Shown: positions 24,595 to 33,996, counted from the first letter of the stretch. The stretch: 64,000 bases of DNA from Flavobacterium branchiicola (GCF_018383905.1 NZ_JAGYWA010000004.1:62001-126000), one strand, 5' to 3'. The notes: generated from the sequence alone by a model not told the origin. Program-made: numbers and translations.

Positions 24595-25771
24595 AATAAT
24601 GCTTTATTATTTTAAAGCATTAATTCACAAAATTATTAGCTTATTACCTCGAAATAGAAAAGTATGGCTATATGGAGGAGTTGAAGGAAAATTCGTGGAC
24701 AATAGTAAACATTTATTTATTTATGCCAACTCAAACATACATGGAATAAAACATGTATGGATTACTTCATCAAAAGATGAATTGAATTTTTTAAAAGTAA
24801 AAGGTTTTTTATGTTTTTATAGAAATTCAATATCTGGAATTTATTATGGACTATGTGCTAAAGTGTATATTTATTCGTCAGATATTAGAGATGTAACACA
24901 TTTATCTTTGTCTAGTGGGGCATTCCTTTTTAATTTATGGCATGGAACACCGCTAAAAAAAATTGGTAGAGATAATTATTTGCACGAGATGTACAAGATT
25001 GAAAATTCATTAGAACGAATTTTCGTTAAACGCAATGTATTAAAATATATAGAATCAGATGCTGTTTTATGTCCTGTTGAATTTTTTAAAAAATCTTTTA
25101 TTACAGCATTTGGTTTAAAAGATGAATCTAATTTATGTTTTGCTCCTTATCCACGCACTTTACCTTTATATTTTAGTGAATTACAACTAAATCAACATAT
25201 TGATCGCTTTGAATCTCCTGAACTAAAAGCTTTTGTTGAACATTGTAAATTATATTCTAAAGTTTGGATTTATATGCCTACATGGCGAGAACATAACCCT
25301 AATTTTATTAAAGAAGCAATTAAAGATATTGATGAATTAAATGAGATTTGTTTAAAAAAAGGAATTCTTTTTATAATGAAATTGCATCCTAATTCAAATG
25401 TAGATTTTTTAATATCTAAATATTCAAATGTTATTTTGTTAAGTAATAAGATTGATATTTACCCCCTTTTACCTTATACGACTACACTTTTAACAGATTA
25501 TTCTTCTGTTTTTATTGACTATTATATTCTCAAAAAAGAAGTTGTTTTTTATCCTTTCGATTTGTTGGATTATAAGGCTCATAGTAGAGAGATGTATTTT
25601 GAGTATGAAGAATTAGCAAAAGGTAAAAAAATATACAATTTTAATGAATTGCTTAATTATTTGAATTCAGATGATGAGGTTCACATTCAGATAGATGTTA
25701 ATATGTTTTGCCCACAAGTAGACTGGAAAATTGAAGATATTGAAAAGTATATATTAAGTAGAATAAATTAA
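24578..25771 (+). CDS. CDP-glycerol glycerophosphotransferase family protein (TagB/TagF-like)
   Basis: A 397-residue enzyme of the family that transfers glycerol-phosphate (or a similar polyol-phosphate) from the CDP-activated donor in teichoic acid synthesis. Visible motifs: FNLWHGTPLKKIGRDN (residues 119-134, catalytic His), YMPTWREHNPNF, FIMKLHPNSN, and TDYSSVFIDYYILKKEVVFYP (about 309-330). The length fits the single-domain TagB/primase type rather than the longer TagF polymerase. The N-terminus is hydrophobic (residues 1-20) and probably membrane-associated. I start it at the ATG at 24578, one codon after an in-frame GTG; it overlaps the flippase end. Such genes are unusual in a Gram-negative surface-polysaccharide locus. 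Confidence 0.88.
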   Translation: MKIIIKIMLYYFKALIHKIISLLPRNRKVWLYGGVEGKFVDNSKHLFIYANSNIHGIKHVWITSSKDELNFLKVKGFLCFYRNSISGIYYGLCAKVYIYSSDIRDVTHLSLSSGAFLFNLWHGTPLKKIGRDNYLHEMYKIENSLERIFVKRNVLKYIESDAVLCPVEFFKKSFITAFGLKDESNLCFAPYPRTLPLYFSELQLNQHIDRFESPELKAFVEHCKLYSKVWIYMPTWREHNPNFIKEAIKDIDELNEICLKKGILFIMKLHPNSNVDFLISKYSNVILLSNKIDIYPLLPYTTTLLTDYSSVFIDYYILKKEVVFYPFDLLDYKAHSREMYFEYEELAKGKKIYNFNELLNYLNSDDEVHIQIDVNMFCPQVDWKIEDIEKYILSRIN

Positions 25772-25814
25772 TTATTGCGATTCAATTTAAATAATAAATT
25801 TAATACTCATAACA

Positions 25815-27023
25815 ATGACATTATTAATATACTGTGATGAATATCCTCCTGCGAGAAGTGGTGGAATTGGTAGTGTAACTAAAATTGTAGCAGAAGATTT
25901 AGTAAATAAAGGACATAACGTTATTGTTGTTGGTTCATATGAATATGGAAATAAATTGCCATATTTTTCTGTAGATCATGGAGTGAAAATTTATAGATTA
26001 ACTCATTTTAAATTTTTGCGTTTTTTTCCTTCTCTTATGCATCGTTTGGTTAAAGCAGTTTTTAGAAAAACTTTTATTTTAAGCCAAATTGCCAAATTTG
26101 ATTTTATTAAAACGGAGGGCATTATAGAGAAAATTATCAAGAATGAAAAAATCGAATGTTTTGAATTACCTGACTACATTCACTTACTTAGTGAAATTAA
26201 GGGAATAGTACGATTTAAAAATTTTAAAGTTCCCACGACCTTAAGAATTCACGGTTCAGTTTCTTTTTTAGGGATTAACCGCGGGACAATTAAAAAAAAT
26301 CAACTTAAAAATGACATTGCACATTTTGGCAGAACCCAGAATCAAACTGCAGTAAGCGACTTTTCAAAACAATTTGTTATCGATCATTTAAATCAAGTTG
26401 AAAAATTAATCACTGTTGTGCATAATCCCGTTGAATTTAAGTTGATAAAAGAAAAACCAGATTTTATTAGAAGAAGTAAAACTATACTTTTTTACGGCAA
26501 AATAATTAAAACAAAAGGTGCATTTCAAGTGATTAATGCGTTTAATGTTATTGGTAACTTATACCTAGATTGGGAACTATTGTTAATTGGTGGTGGAGAA
26601 ATTGAAAAGGCAAAATCACTTCTACAACCTAGTTTGCAAAATCGAGTAAAATTTACAGGTTATCTGGATAGAGGGCAGGTTGTAAAAGCAATAGATGACT
26701 CTGCTTTTTGTCTTATTCCGAGTCAGTTTGAAAATTTTAGTATGGCACCATTAGAAGTTATGGCTAGAGGAAAGGCATTAATTTACACTAGCGCGACTTC
26801 AGGACCAGAAATCATTAGAACAGGTTATAATGGCATACTTGTAGATCCATATAATTTGGAAGAAATTGTAGAAAATACAAAGAAACTTATTGAGAATGAA
26901 TCTTACACAGAAGAACTGGCTCTTAATGGGTATTCAGCTGTGGCAAATAATTTTACAACCGAAATAATTTCAAAAAAATTAATTTCACATTATACGTCAC
27001 TTAAGAATACAAAAATTAATTGA
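25815..27023 (+). CDS. glycosyltransferase family 4 protein
   Basis: A 402-residue cytosolic GT-B glycosyltransferase. The N-terminal acceptor domain opens with YCDEYPPARSGGIGSVTK, the glycine-rich loop of GT4 enzymes. The C-terminal donor domain shows ILFYGKIIKTKGAFQVINA (K(G)KG element, about residue 220), LLIGGGE, VKFTGYLDRGQVVKA and PSQFENFSMAPLEVMARGK, with the EX7E pattern (E-N-F-S-M-A-P-L-E). It would add one hexose-type residue to the lipid-linked repeat unit; donor and linkage cannot be read. It lies 43 bases after the glycerophosphotransferase gene in the same operon. Confidence 0.9.
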   Translation: MTLLIYCDEYPPARSGGIGSVTKIVAEDLVNKGHNVIVVGSYEYGNKLPYFSVDHGVKIYRLTHFKFLRFFPSLMHRLVKAVFRKTFILSQIAKFDFIKTEGIIEKIIKNEKIECFELPDYIHLLSEIKGIVRFKNFKVPTTLRIHGSVSFLGINRGTIKKNQLKNDIAHFGRTQNQTAVSDFSKQFVIDHLNQVEKLITVVHNPVEFKLIKEKPDFIRRSKTILFYGKIIKTKGAFQVINAFNVIGNLYLDWELLLIGGGEIEKAKSLLQPSLQNRVKFTGYLDRGQVVKAIDDSAFCLIPSQFENFSMAPLEVMARGKALIYTSATSGPEIIRTGYNGILVDPYNLEEIVENTKKLIENESYTEELALNGYSAVANNFTTEIISKKLISHYTSLKNTKIN

Positions 27024-27075
27024 TATTATTTTGATTAATTATAGATACTCTCAATCTTTTTAGATTTTGGTAATA

Positions 27076-28227
27076 ATGTTAGAAACTTATACTTACATAT
27101 TTTACACGATTTTTCTTCTATTTTGTGTTTTTTTTTCCCATAAATTAAAAGCAGGTAGAAAGACGTTTAATAATAATTCAGATATTGTCTTTACACAATT
27201 TGATGTATATTTTTTAATTCTAATTTATACTTTAGTTGTTGGTTTAAGATATAATGTAGGGTTCGATTACTCGGGATATACCAGATGGTTCAAAGAGCTT
27301 AAAAGCACTGGGTATTTCCCTGTAGATAATGATTTTGGTTTTGTTTGGCTAAATAAATTCCTTGTAAATTTTGGATTCGAAAGCTATTCACTATTTATAA
27401 TCATTGCTTTTTTGCAATTTTTTTTTCTTTTATTATTTCTTAAAAGATTGTCTTTATTACGCTCGTGGTATTTTTATTTTTATTTTACGAGTTTATTTTT
27501 CTTTGTTAGCATGAATGCGATGAGGCAAACCTTGGCGTTTCTAATTTTTGCATATTGTATTCAAATTTTTTATGAAAAAAAATATTGCAAAACATTTTTC
27601 ATCGCTCTTTTTGCTTTATCTATCCATAAAACTGCAATTATGGTATTTATTTTACTTCCATTTTTGAATTTTGAATGGTTTAAGAGTGTAAAAATTCAAA
27701 TTGGGTTATTATTTTTATCAGTTTTTGTACTACCTACTTTTTTTGCTGTATTACTGAATTATGTATCACCTATTATCAATCTATTAGGTTACGGTTATTA
27801 TATTGAAAACCTGGATTACATGAAGGAAATTACTGATGAAAATAAAGTCGGAGATGGTTTGTCCATATTTCTTTTCTTTTTTATTGATTTGTTTATAATT
27901 ATTTTTTATAACAGATTGAAATACAGATTTATGAATTACAATTTTATTAAATTTTACAATTTATATTTCATAGGATTAATCTTGTCAAGAATTTTTGCAG
28001 ATAATTTTATTTTAGCTAGAATTGCGGATTATTTTATTTTTTTTAGAGTTGTAATTCTTTCATTTTTAATGTGTTATGTTTTTGTAGTTTCTTCGAAAAC
28101 TGTGGAAAGATTAATAAAACCAATAGCTATTATTATTTGTTTAGGTATGTTGTTGTTTTATTATAAAGCGATATATAATAATGCAGCTGGTATAGCTCCA
28201 TTTCAATTTTATTTTGATCATGATTAA
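27076..28227 (+). CDS. EpsG-type O-antigen/capsule polymerase (Wzy)
   Basis: A 383-residue polytopic membrane protein with about ten hydrophobic segments. VGLRYNVGFDYSGYTRWFKEL (about residues 56-76) and MNAMRQTLAFLIFAYC match the EpsG/Wzy family, whose Arg and Asp-rich periplasmic loops bind glycan; the LLGYGYYIENLDY segment fits the long periplasmic loop. I chose the ATG at 27076, because the in-frame TTG three codons upstream lacks support. It should polymerise the repeat units after flipping. The first base composition drop in the operon (long T and A runs) is evident here. The eight-base overlap with the next gene indicates coupling. Confidence 0.85.
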   Translation: MLETYTYIFYTIFLLFCVFFSHKLKAGRKTFNNNSDIVFTQFDVYFLILIYTLVVGLRYNVGFDYSGYTRWFKELKSTGYFPVDNDFGFVWLNKFLVNFGFESYSLFIIIAFLQFFFLLLFLKRLSLLRSWYFYFYFTSLFFFVSMNAMRQTLAFLIFAYCIQIFYEKKYCKTFFIALFALSIHKTAIMVFILLPFLNFEWFKSVKIQIGLLFLSVFVLPTFFAVLLNYVSPIINLLGYGYYIENLDYMKEITDENKVGDGLSIFLFFFIDLFIIIFYNRLKYRFMNYNFIKFYNLYFIGLILSRIFADNFILARIADYFIFFRVVILSFLMCYVFVVSSKTVERLIKPIAIIICLGMLLFYYKAIYNNAAGIAPFQFYFDHD

Positions 28228-29107
28228 GTATAGTATTATAGTTTGTAGTTACAACAGATTTAATTTTTTAAGCGAAACTATTTCTTCTATTCTAGATGTT
28301 TTAAAAGAGCGTAGTGATTTTGAATTACTGATTATTGATAATAATTCATCAGATGAAACACCATCTTTAAAAGAAAAGTATTCAAAAAATAGCAATGTAA
28401 AATATTTTTTTGAGACTCAACAAGGACTTTCTTACTCCAGAAATAGAGGAATGACGGAATCTTCAGGAAATATTTTGGTTTATCTTGATGATGATATTGA
28501 AATTGTGGATGACTATTTTACATTTTGTGATGAAATATTCCTGAATGATCATATCTCGATAAGTGGCGGCAAGGTTATTCCTTATAAGGTTAATGTTCCC
28601 ATATGGTTACCTCAAAAATATTATTTTTTAGTCAGCGTATATGATCTTGGTAATGATCCGAAAGAGGTAAAATATTTGATGGGTGGTAATTTTGCAATTC
28701 GACGAAATGCAGCTCTAAAAATCGGTTTCTATGATACAGCTTTAGGTAGAAATGGAAAAAAACTTGCTGGAGGGGAGGAGATTGATTATCAAAATAGAGC
28801 TGTTAAATTAGGGTATAAAATGTATTATAGCCCAAAACAAAATATTCTTCATAAAATCAATGAAAAGTTAAATATGGTTTATGTTTTATCATATGCCAGA
28901 GAATTAGGAATTTCAGAAAGAATTATTGATCAGTCAACTTCAATTACCAAAGTTTCAAAAAAAATATTTAAATCATATTTAGCAATACTGGGCTCAAATC
29001 TATTTAAGCATTTTTTGAGAGATGAAAAGAGAATAACTTATTTAAGAATTATAAATGAATATGGAAAGGGATATCTCAGGAAAAAAGAAAATGTCAATCG
29101 GAATTAA
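28220..29107 (+). CDS. glycosyltransferase family 2 protein
   Basis: A 295-residue GT-A glycosyltransferase. The N-terminal SIIVCSYNRFNFLSETI (residues 5-21) and LLIIDNNSSDETP bind the nucleotide, YLDDDIE (DxD motif, about 91-97) binds the metal, and GGNFAIRRNAALKIGFYDTALGRNG followed by GGEEIDYQNR carries the catalytic (E/D)D-type residues. I start it at ATG 28220, two codons after an in-frame TTG; it overlaps the polymerase stop. It lacks membrane helices. It ends the most AT-rich part of the locus and is followed by a 362-base gap. Confidence 0.9.
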   Translation: MIKYSIIVCSYNRFNFLSETISSILDVLKERSDFELLIIDNNSSDETPSLKEKYSKNSNVKYFFETQQGLSYSRNRGMTESSGNILVYLDDDIEIVDDYFTFCDEIFLNDHISISGGKVIPYKVNVPIWLPQKYYFLVSVYDLGNDPKEVKYLMGGNFAIRRNAALKIGFYDTALGRNGKKLAGGEEIDYQNRAVKLGYKMYYSPKQNILHKINEKLNMVYVLSYARELGISERIIDQSTSITKVSKKIFKSYLAILGSNLFKHFLRDEKRITYLRIINEYGKGYLRKKENVNRN

Positions 29108-29469
29108 TACCCAAGGGTAATTTATGGATGTTGTTTTTCCCAAAGATCAGTTTCATGTTTTGGCAGCAAAAATACTTATATGCAATACATGATTTAATTT
29201 ATATTTCACATCCTCAACTTCAATCGAAAGGATTTATTTTAAAACTTTGAAGTATCAGACTACATTCCAAATCTTATCATTATAGCTTCTTTTTTTTAAT
29301 CTCATTTTGGGTAATTAAAATGCAAACAAGTTGAAGTTCTTTCTCGCTTTTTTGTCTCAAAAGTTAAAACGAGACAAGAATTTGAGATCACTACATTGAA
29401 TGAAACTATTAATAAATAATTCTAACCTGATATCTGTAAATATTTTTATCCCAATTACTTTAAAAAAAC
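29108..29469. other. 362-base gap in the polysaccharide locus with alternative hairpins
   Basis: No convincing gene. The gap holds TTGTCTC (29352-29358) that can pair with GAGACAA (29371-29377), or instead TCTCAAA (29355-29361) with TTTGAGA (29381-29387); the two stems exclude one another. A 22-codon open frame from the ATG at 29124 has no recognisable product. The gap divides the very AT-rich distal genes from the proximal glycosyltransferases. Confidence 0.4.
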
Positions 29470-30561
29470 ATGAAAATAAGAATCATAGTAGACGCACACA
29501 TATTTGATCATTCCTTTCAGGGTACCGCAACTTATATACATGGGCTCTATACCACACTTGTTGAGAATGAACATGTTGAAATTACGTTGGCAGCACACAA
29601 TATTAACCATTTACGGACTATATTTACGGATTCTCGTTTTAAATTCGTTTCGCTGAAATCGAGCTCATCTTACAAACGTCTTTTATTTGAGTATCCAAAA
29701 CTTATTAAGGAAGGAAAGTATGATTATGCACATTTTCAATATGTAGTTCCTTTTTTTAAACATACACGTTTTATTAATACCATACACGACGTCCTGTTTC
29801 TGAAGTTTAAAGATTTTTTTCCGTGGAGTTACCGCGTGTCTAGAGGTATTTTTTTTCGGTTTTCAGCCAAACGGTCTGATGTCATTCTTACTGTGTCCAA
29901 TTACTCTCGCAAACACATTGCACATGATTTTAAAATTAAAGAAACATTAATTCATGTAACACCTAATGCCGTAAATTCTTTACCTATCACTACAAGTGAG
30001 ATTAAGACCAAGTTTGGTATTAGACCTTATCTTCTTTTTGTAAGCCGTTTTGAGCCGCGGAAAAATCATATAGGCTTACTTAATTGTTATCTTTCTTTAA
30101 AGCTGTATGAACAAGGACTCGACTTGGTATTTATCGGCAGTAAAAAAGAACAGATTGAAATTGAAGCTTACTATGAAGTAATAGAAATGATTCCGCAAGA
30201 AGTTAAAGGTTTTATTCACTTTTATGAAGGATTAGATCATAATACACTTAGCTCTTTTTATAAAGAAGCAACTTGTTTCGTGTTCCCCTCTTTCGCTGAA
30301 GGATTTGGGATACCTCCAATAGAAGCAGCACTGGCTGGTTGCAAGGTTCTTTGTTCCAACCTAACGTCAATGTCTGATTTTTCGTTTTTCAAATACCTCT
30401 TTAATCCCCATGAAGACGGTGAAATGGAAGAGCAATTAATGAGGGCGCTGAATGATGAGTATTACCCATTTGAAACTATAAAAGAACAAGTGCAACTAGC
30501 GTATAATTGGAAAAAGATATCCGAAGATTACTTCAAGATTCTGGAAGAAAATAAAAAATGA
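29470..30561 (+). CDS. glycosyltransferase family 4 protein
   Basis: A GT-B enzyme of 363 residues. The N-terminal domain starts RIIVDAHIFDHSFQGTATYIHGL, a pattern shared with mannosyl- and other hexosyltransferases of GT4. The donor domain shows LLFVSRFEPRKNHIGLLNCY (about residues 180-199), LVFIGSKKEQ, FYEGLDHNTLSSFYKEA and FPSFAEGFGIPPIEAALAGC, which contains the EX7E motif (E-G-F-G-I-P-P-I-E). The gene's base composition is visibly less AT-rich than the upstream genes. Its last four bases overlap the next gene (ATGA), indicating coupled translation. Confidence 0.92.
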   Translation: MKIRIIVDAHIFDHSFQGTATYIHGLYTTLVENEHVEITLAAHNINHLRTIFTDSRFKFVSLKSSSSYKRLLFEYPKLIKEGKYDYAHFQYVVPFFKHTRFINTIHDVLFLKFKDFFPWSYRVSRGIFFRFSAKRSDVILTVSNYSRKHIAHDFKIKETLIHVTPNAVNSLPITTSEIKTKFGIRPYLLFVSRFEPRKNHIGLLNCYLSLKLYEQGLDLVFIGSKKEQIEIEAYYEVIEMIPQEVKGFIHFYEGLDHNTLSSFYKEATCFVFPSFAEGFGIPPIEAALAGCKVLCSNLTSMSDFSFFKYLFNPHEDGEMEEQLMRALNDEYYPFETIKEQVQLAYNWKKISEDYFKILEENKK

Positions 30562-31664
30562 AAATGAAAATGAAAATCGCAATTATAGGAACAAGAGGTA
30601 TTCCTAACAATTATGGAGGTTTTGAACAATGTGCTGAATATCTTGCCGCAGGGTTGGTAAAAAGAGGTTTTGAAGTTATTGTTTATAATTCTCATAATCA
30701 TCCTTATAAAGAAAAAGAATGGAACGGTGTTCAAATTGTGCACTGTTATGATCCTGAAGATAAGTTAGGAACCGTAGGTCAGTTTATTTACGATCTAAAT
30801 TGTATTGTAGATGTTAGAAAACGTAATTGTGATATCATTTTGCAATTAGGTTATACCAGTAGCTCAGTTTGGGGATGGTTGATGCCTAAAAAAGCCATAG
30901 TAACAACCAATATGGATGGATTGGAATGGAAAAGGACAAAGTATTCAAACTGGGTTAAAAAATTTCTTCGCTATGCAGAGTCACTTGGAGTAAAATATAG
31001 TGATTATCTTATTTCAGATTCCATAGGCATTCAGAAATATTTGAAAAATAAATATGAAGTTGACTCTACTTACATTGCTTATGGAGCAACAGTTTTTGAA
31101 AATCATGATAGCAGTGTATTGAAAGACTTTAAGCTAGAATCTCAAAAGTACGATATGCTTATAGCACGATTAGAACCGGAAAATAGTATAGAAATTATTT
31201 TAGATGGCGTACTGATAGCAAATCTTCCTCGTCCATTTTTAGTAATAGGAAATTGTGAAACACCTTACGGGAATTATTTAATCGAAAAATATAAGGAATG
31301 CAAACAAATTCAGTTTGTGGGAAGTATTTACGATATTAATATTCTGAATAATCTACGATACTATTCTAATATTTATTTTCATGGACATACAGTTGGAGGT
31401 ACTAATCCGTCACTGCTTGAAGCTATGGCATCTAATAGTTTGATTTGTGCAAACGACAATGATTTCAATCGATCTGTTTTAGAAAATGATGCTATTTATT
31501 TCAATGACAACAGCGAAGTAGCAAAACACTTGGTTTCTTTAAATTATGAGGATAGTAAATTTCAGTCGATGTTATTTGAAAATAAAAAGAAAATTTTGAA
31601 TGTGTTTGATTGGGAGATTATAATTGATCAATATGCAAGACATTTTAATGACATAAAAAAATAG
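30558..31664 (+). CDS. DUF1972/GT4 rhamnosyltransferase-like glycosyltransferase
   Basis: A 368-residue GT-B glycosyltransferase whose N-terminus IAIIGTRGIPNNYGGFEQCAE (residues 7-27) is diagnostic of the DUF1972 domain, known in rhamnosyl- and related transferases of capsule loci. C-terminal features include LIARLEPENSIEIIL, FVGSIYDINILNNLRYYSNIYFHGHTVGG and NPSLLEAMASNSLIC. The gene begins with three in-frame ATG codons in a row of ATGAAA units; the first overlaps the upstream stop (ATGA), and the third leaves the usual MKIAIIGTRG start. It is the last peripheral glycosyltransferase before the priming enzyme. Confidence 0.92.
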   Translation: MKMKMKIAIIGTRGIPNNYGGFEQCAEYLAAGLVKRGFEVIVYNSHNHPYKEKEWNGVQIVHCYDPEDKLGTVGQFIYDLNCIVDVRKRNCDIILQLGYTSSSVWGWLMPKKAIVTTNMDGLEWKRTKYSNWVKKFLRYAESLGVKYSDYLISDSIGIQKYLKNKYEVDSTYIAYGATVFENHDSSVLKDFKLESQKYDMLIARLEPENSIEIILDGVLIANLPRPFLVIGNCETPYGNYLIEKYKECKQIQFVGSIYDINILNNLRYYSNIYFHGHTVGGTNPSLLEAMASNSLICANDNDFNRSVLENDAIYFNDNSEVAKHLVSLNYEDSKFQSMLFENKKKILNVFDWEIIIDQYARHFNDIKK

Positions 31665-31676
31665 TTAAAAATTGTT

Positions 31677-33095
31677 ATGAAAATTTTACAAAAACTATCG
31701 GATTATAGTTTTTCCCGATATTTCCAGATTCTATTTATTCTTCTGGATATGATTTTGCTAAACACAGCGATACTTATCTCAGTGTTGTTCAAGTTTGAAA
31801 GTCTTAACAGACTTTTTTTAAAAGAAACACAGACGATTTCTTTATTAGCAAATTTAGTCTGGCTAGGTCTTCTTTTGTATAAGGATTCTTACAGGATCAT
31901 AAGAGTGGAGACTATCGAATCGATTCTAAAAAGAACGATGGAGAAATTTGTCATTCACGCAGCTATTGTAGCAATTTTTGTGGTTTTTTTAAAGTATTCA
32001 GATATTTCCAGACTTCAGTTATTTTACTTTTATCTGTTTTTCTTTTTACTACTGATGATCTCACGTTCTTTTTCGATGATTGCTTTAAAATATATCAGAA
32101 CTAAAGGATATAATTTTAGGAATATTATAATTGTCGGAGCCAATGATACAGGCAAAAGTATGCGTAAAACACTGGCTAAAAACTTAACATACGGTTATCG
32201 GTTTTTAGGCTTCTTTGATGAGAAACAAGATGTATCAGATTCAGTTTCCGTAAATATTTTAGGTGGATTTGATGATATTCAAAATTTTATCAGCACTCAA
32301 CATGTAGATGAAATGTATGTTGCCCTACATATTGATAATGTTGATATTATAAATAAGCTTATTCGCATATGTGAACATCATATGGTTCGAATAAAGTTTA
32401 TTCCTGATTTTCATTTGTACACAAAGTCCAACAAGGTTGAGATTTCTTTTTATGAGAATACACCGGTATTAATGTCTATAAGAGAGCCTTTGGAGAATAC
32501 TGCAAATCGATTATTGAAAAAGTTCTTTGATGTTTGTTTTTCTATAATGGTTATCTTTTTAATATTCCCATGGCTATTTCCTATCATTATTGCAATTATA
32601 AAAATAGAATCACCCGGACCAGTATTTTTTAAACAAGAAAGATCGGGAAGAGATAATAAAGCATTCGCATGTTATAAATTCAGAAGCATGTATGTAAATA
32701 ATTCTTCAGATCGTATTCAGGCGCAAAAAGGAGATAGCCGTATAACGAGATTTGGTGCTTTTATGCGAAAAACCAGTATTGACGAATTACCACAGTTTTT
32801 TAATGTGTTTTTAGGTAACATGTCGGTAGTAGGGCCACGCCCGCATATGTTATACCACACCAAAGAATATACAGAACTAATCAATAGTTATTTAGTTCGT
32901 CATTATGCAAAACCAGGTATTACGGGTTGGGCGCAGGTTAATGGTTATCGCGGCGAAACCAAAAAACTTATGGATATGGAGAACAGGGTAGAATTTGATA
33001 TTTGGTATATAGAAAACTGGAGTTTACTATTAGATATCAAAATAATCTTTAAAACAGTCTTTAATATTTTTCAGGGAGAAAAAAATGCTTACTAG
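31677..33095 (+). CDS. undecaprenyl-phosphate sugar phosphotransferase (WcaJ-like priming enzyme)
   Basis: Starts repeat-unit assembly by moving a sugar-1-phosphate onto undecaprenyl phosphate. The 472-residue protein has four to five N-terminal membrane helices, a central Rossmann-like domain (IIIVGANDTGKSMRKTL, about residues 145-165) and the C-terminal bacterial sugar transferase domain: a membrane helix at about 280-305, then SPGPVFFKQERSGRDNKAF, CYKFRSMY, RKTSIDELPQFFNVF and MSVVGPRPHM, ending in GITGWAQVNGYRGET. The sugar is probably glucose or galactose in this family (known from homologues). It follows the glycosyltransferase gene after 12 bases. Confidence 0.95.
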   Translation: MKILQKLSDYSFSRYFQILFILLDMILLNTAILISVLFKFESLNRLFLKETQTISLLANLVWLGLLLYKDSYRIIRVETIESILKRTMEKFVIHAAIVAIFVVFLKYSDISRLQLFYFYLFFFLLLMISRSFSMIALKYIRTKGYNFRNIIIVGANDTGKSMRKTLAKNLTYGYRFLGFFDEKQDVSDSVSVNILGGFDDIQNFISTQHVDEMYVALHIDNVDIINKLIRICEHHMVRIKFIPDFHLYTKSNKVEISFYENTPVLMSIREPLENTANRLLKKFFDVCFSIMVIFLIFPWLFPIIIAIIKIESPGPVFFKQERSGRDNKAFACYKFRSMYVNNSSDRIQAQKGDSRITRFGAFMRKTSIDELPQFFNVFLGNMSVVGPRPHMLYHTKEYTELINSYLVRHYAKPGITGWAQVNGYRGETKKLMDMENRVEFDIWYIENWSLLLDIKIIFKTVFNIFQGEKNAY

Positions 33096-33197
33096 TTTTC
33101 TTCTTTTTTCGTAATCAAAATCTTTTACAATTTTTCAATATTCTGTAAAACAACGTTTTGTTTTTACGGATACATTCAACTTTAAAATTTAATTCCA

Positions 33198-33989
33198 ATG
33201 AAATACCACTTTACTTTTTATGTAAAAGCATCATGTTTTTTAGCTTTTATGTTTATGTTTTTTTCTTGTGCTTCAAAAAAAAATGTAGTTTATTATCAAA
33301 ACATTGATACTTTAAAAAATAGTCAAAATACAAATTCTTATGAAGTTAAAATTCAGCCCGATGATTTGTTAATGATTATTGTTTCGGCAGAAGATCAAGA
33401 AGCTGCATCTCCTTTTAATCTCAAGACTTATAGTCCCTCGACAAATAGTAAATTAGACGCTGCTCGCGGTCAGGAAACAGTTCAGTCTTATCTTGTAGAT
33501 CAAAATGGAGAGATTGATTTCCCAGTATTGGGAAAAATAAAGATTGGAGGATTAACCCGTACTAATGCTTTACAATTATTGCAGACTAAAATTGGTGTTT
33601 ATGTCAAAAGTCCCATTATTAATCTTCGCATAACAAATTTCAAAATTTCATTACAAGGAGAAGTTAACTTGCCCGGGACTTATTCAATTAATTCTGAAAG
33701 AGTGACACTTGTTGAAGCTTTAAGTATGGCAAAAGATTTAACGATTTATGGCAAACGAAATAATATTTTGATTATTAGAGAAGTCAATGGAGAGAAATCA
33801 TTTAATAGAGTAGATATCACCAAATCAGATTTTATTAATTCACCATTCTATTATTTAGCTCAAAACGATGTAGTTTATGTTGAACCCAATAAAACAAGAG
33901 TAAATTCTTCGGCGGTTGGGCCAAATACTTCAGTAATTATATCTGCGGTTTCTATTTTAGTGTCGCTTTCTGTTCTAATCTTTAAATAA
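33198..33989 (+). CDS. polysaccharide export lipoprotein, Wza-like
   Basis: A 263-residue outer-membrane lipoprotein for capsule/exopolysaccharide export. The signal ends in MFMFFSCASKK (lipidated Cys at about residue 24). The polysaccharide export domain follows (YEVKIQPDDLLMIIVSAEDQ, residues 48-67; AARGQETVQSYLVDQNGEIDFPVLG), then one SLBB domain (ISLQGEVNLPGTYSINSERVTLVEAL), and a C-terminal hydrophobic helix (SVIISAVSILVSLSVLIF), an unusual extra anchor compared with Wza, which instead ends in an amphipathic helix. It is followed after seven bases by the Wzc-like gene. Confidence 0.92.
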   Translation: MKYHFTFYVKASCFLAFMFMFFSCASKKNVVYYQNIDTLKNSQNTNSYEVKIQPDDLLMIIVSAEDQEAASPFNLKTYSPSTNSKLDAARGQETVQSYLVDQNGEIDFPVLGKIKIGGLTRTNALQLLQTKIGVYVKSPIINLRITNFKISLQGEVNLPGTYSINSERVTLVEALSMAKDLTIYGKRNNILIIREVNGEKSFNRVDITKSDFINSPFYYLAQNDVVYVEPNKTRVNSSAVGPNTSVIISAVSILVSLSVLIFK

Positions 33990-33996
33990 AATAAAA

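Noticed and set aside
29124..29192. 22-codon open frame in the locus gap
   Set aside because: No homology-like feature; length is expected by chance in AT-rich DNA.
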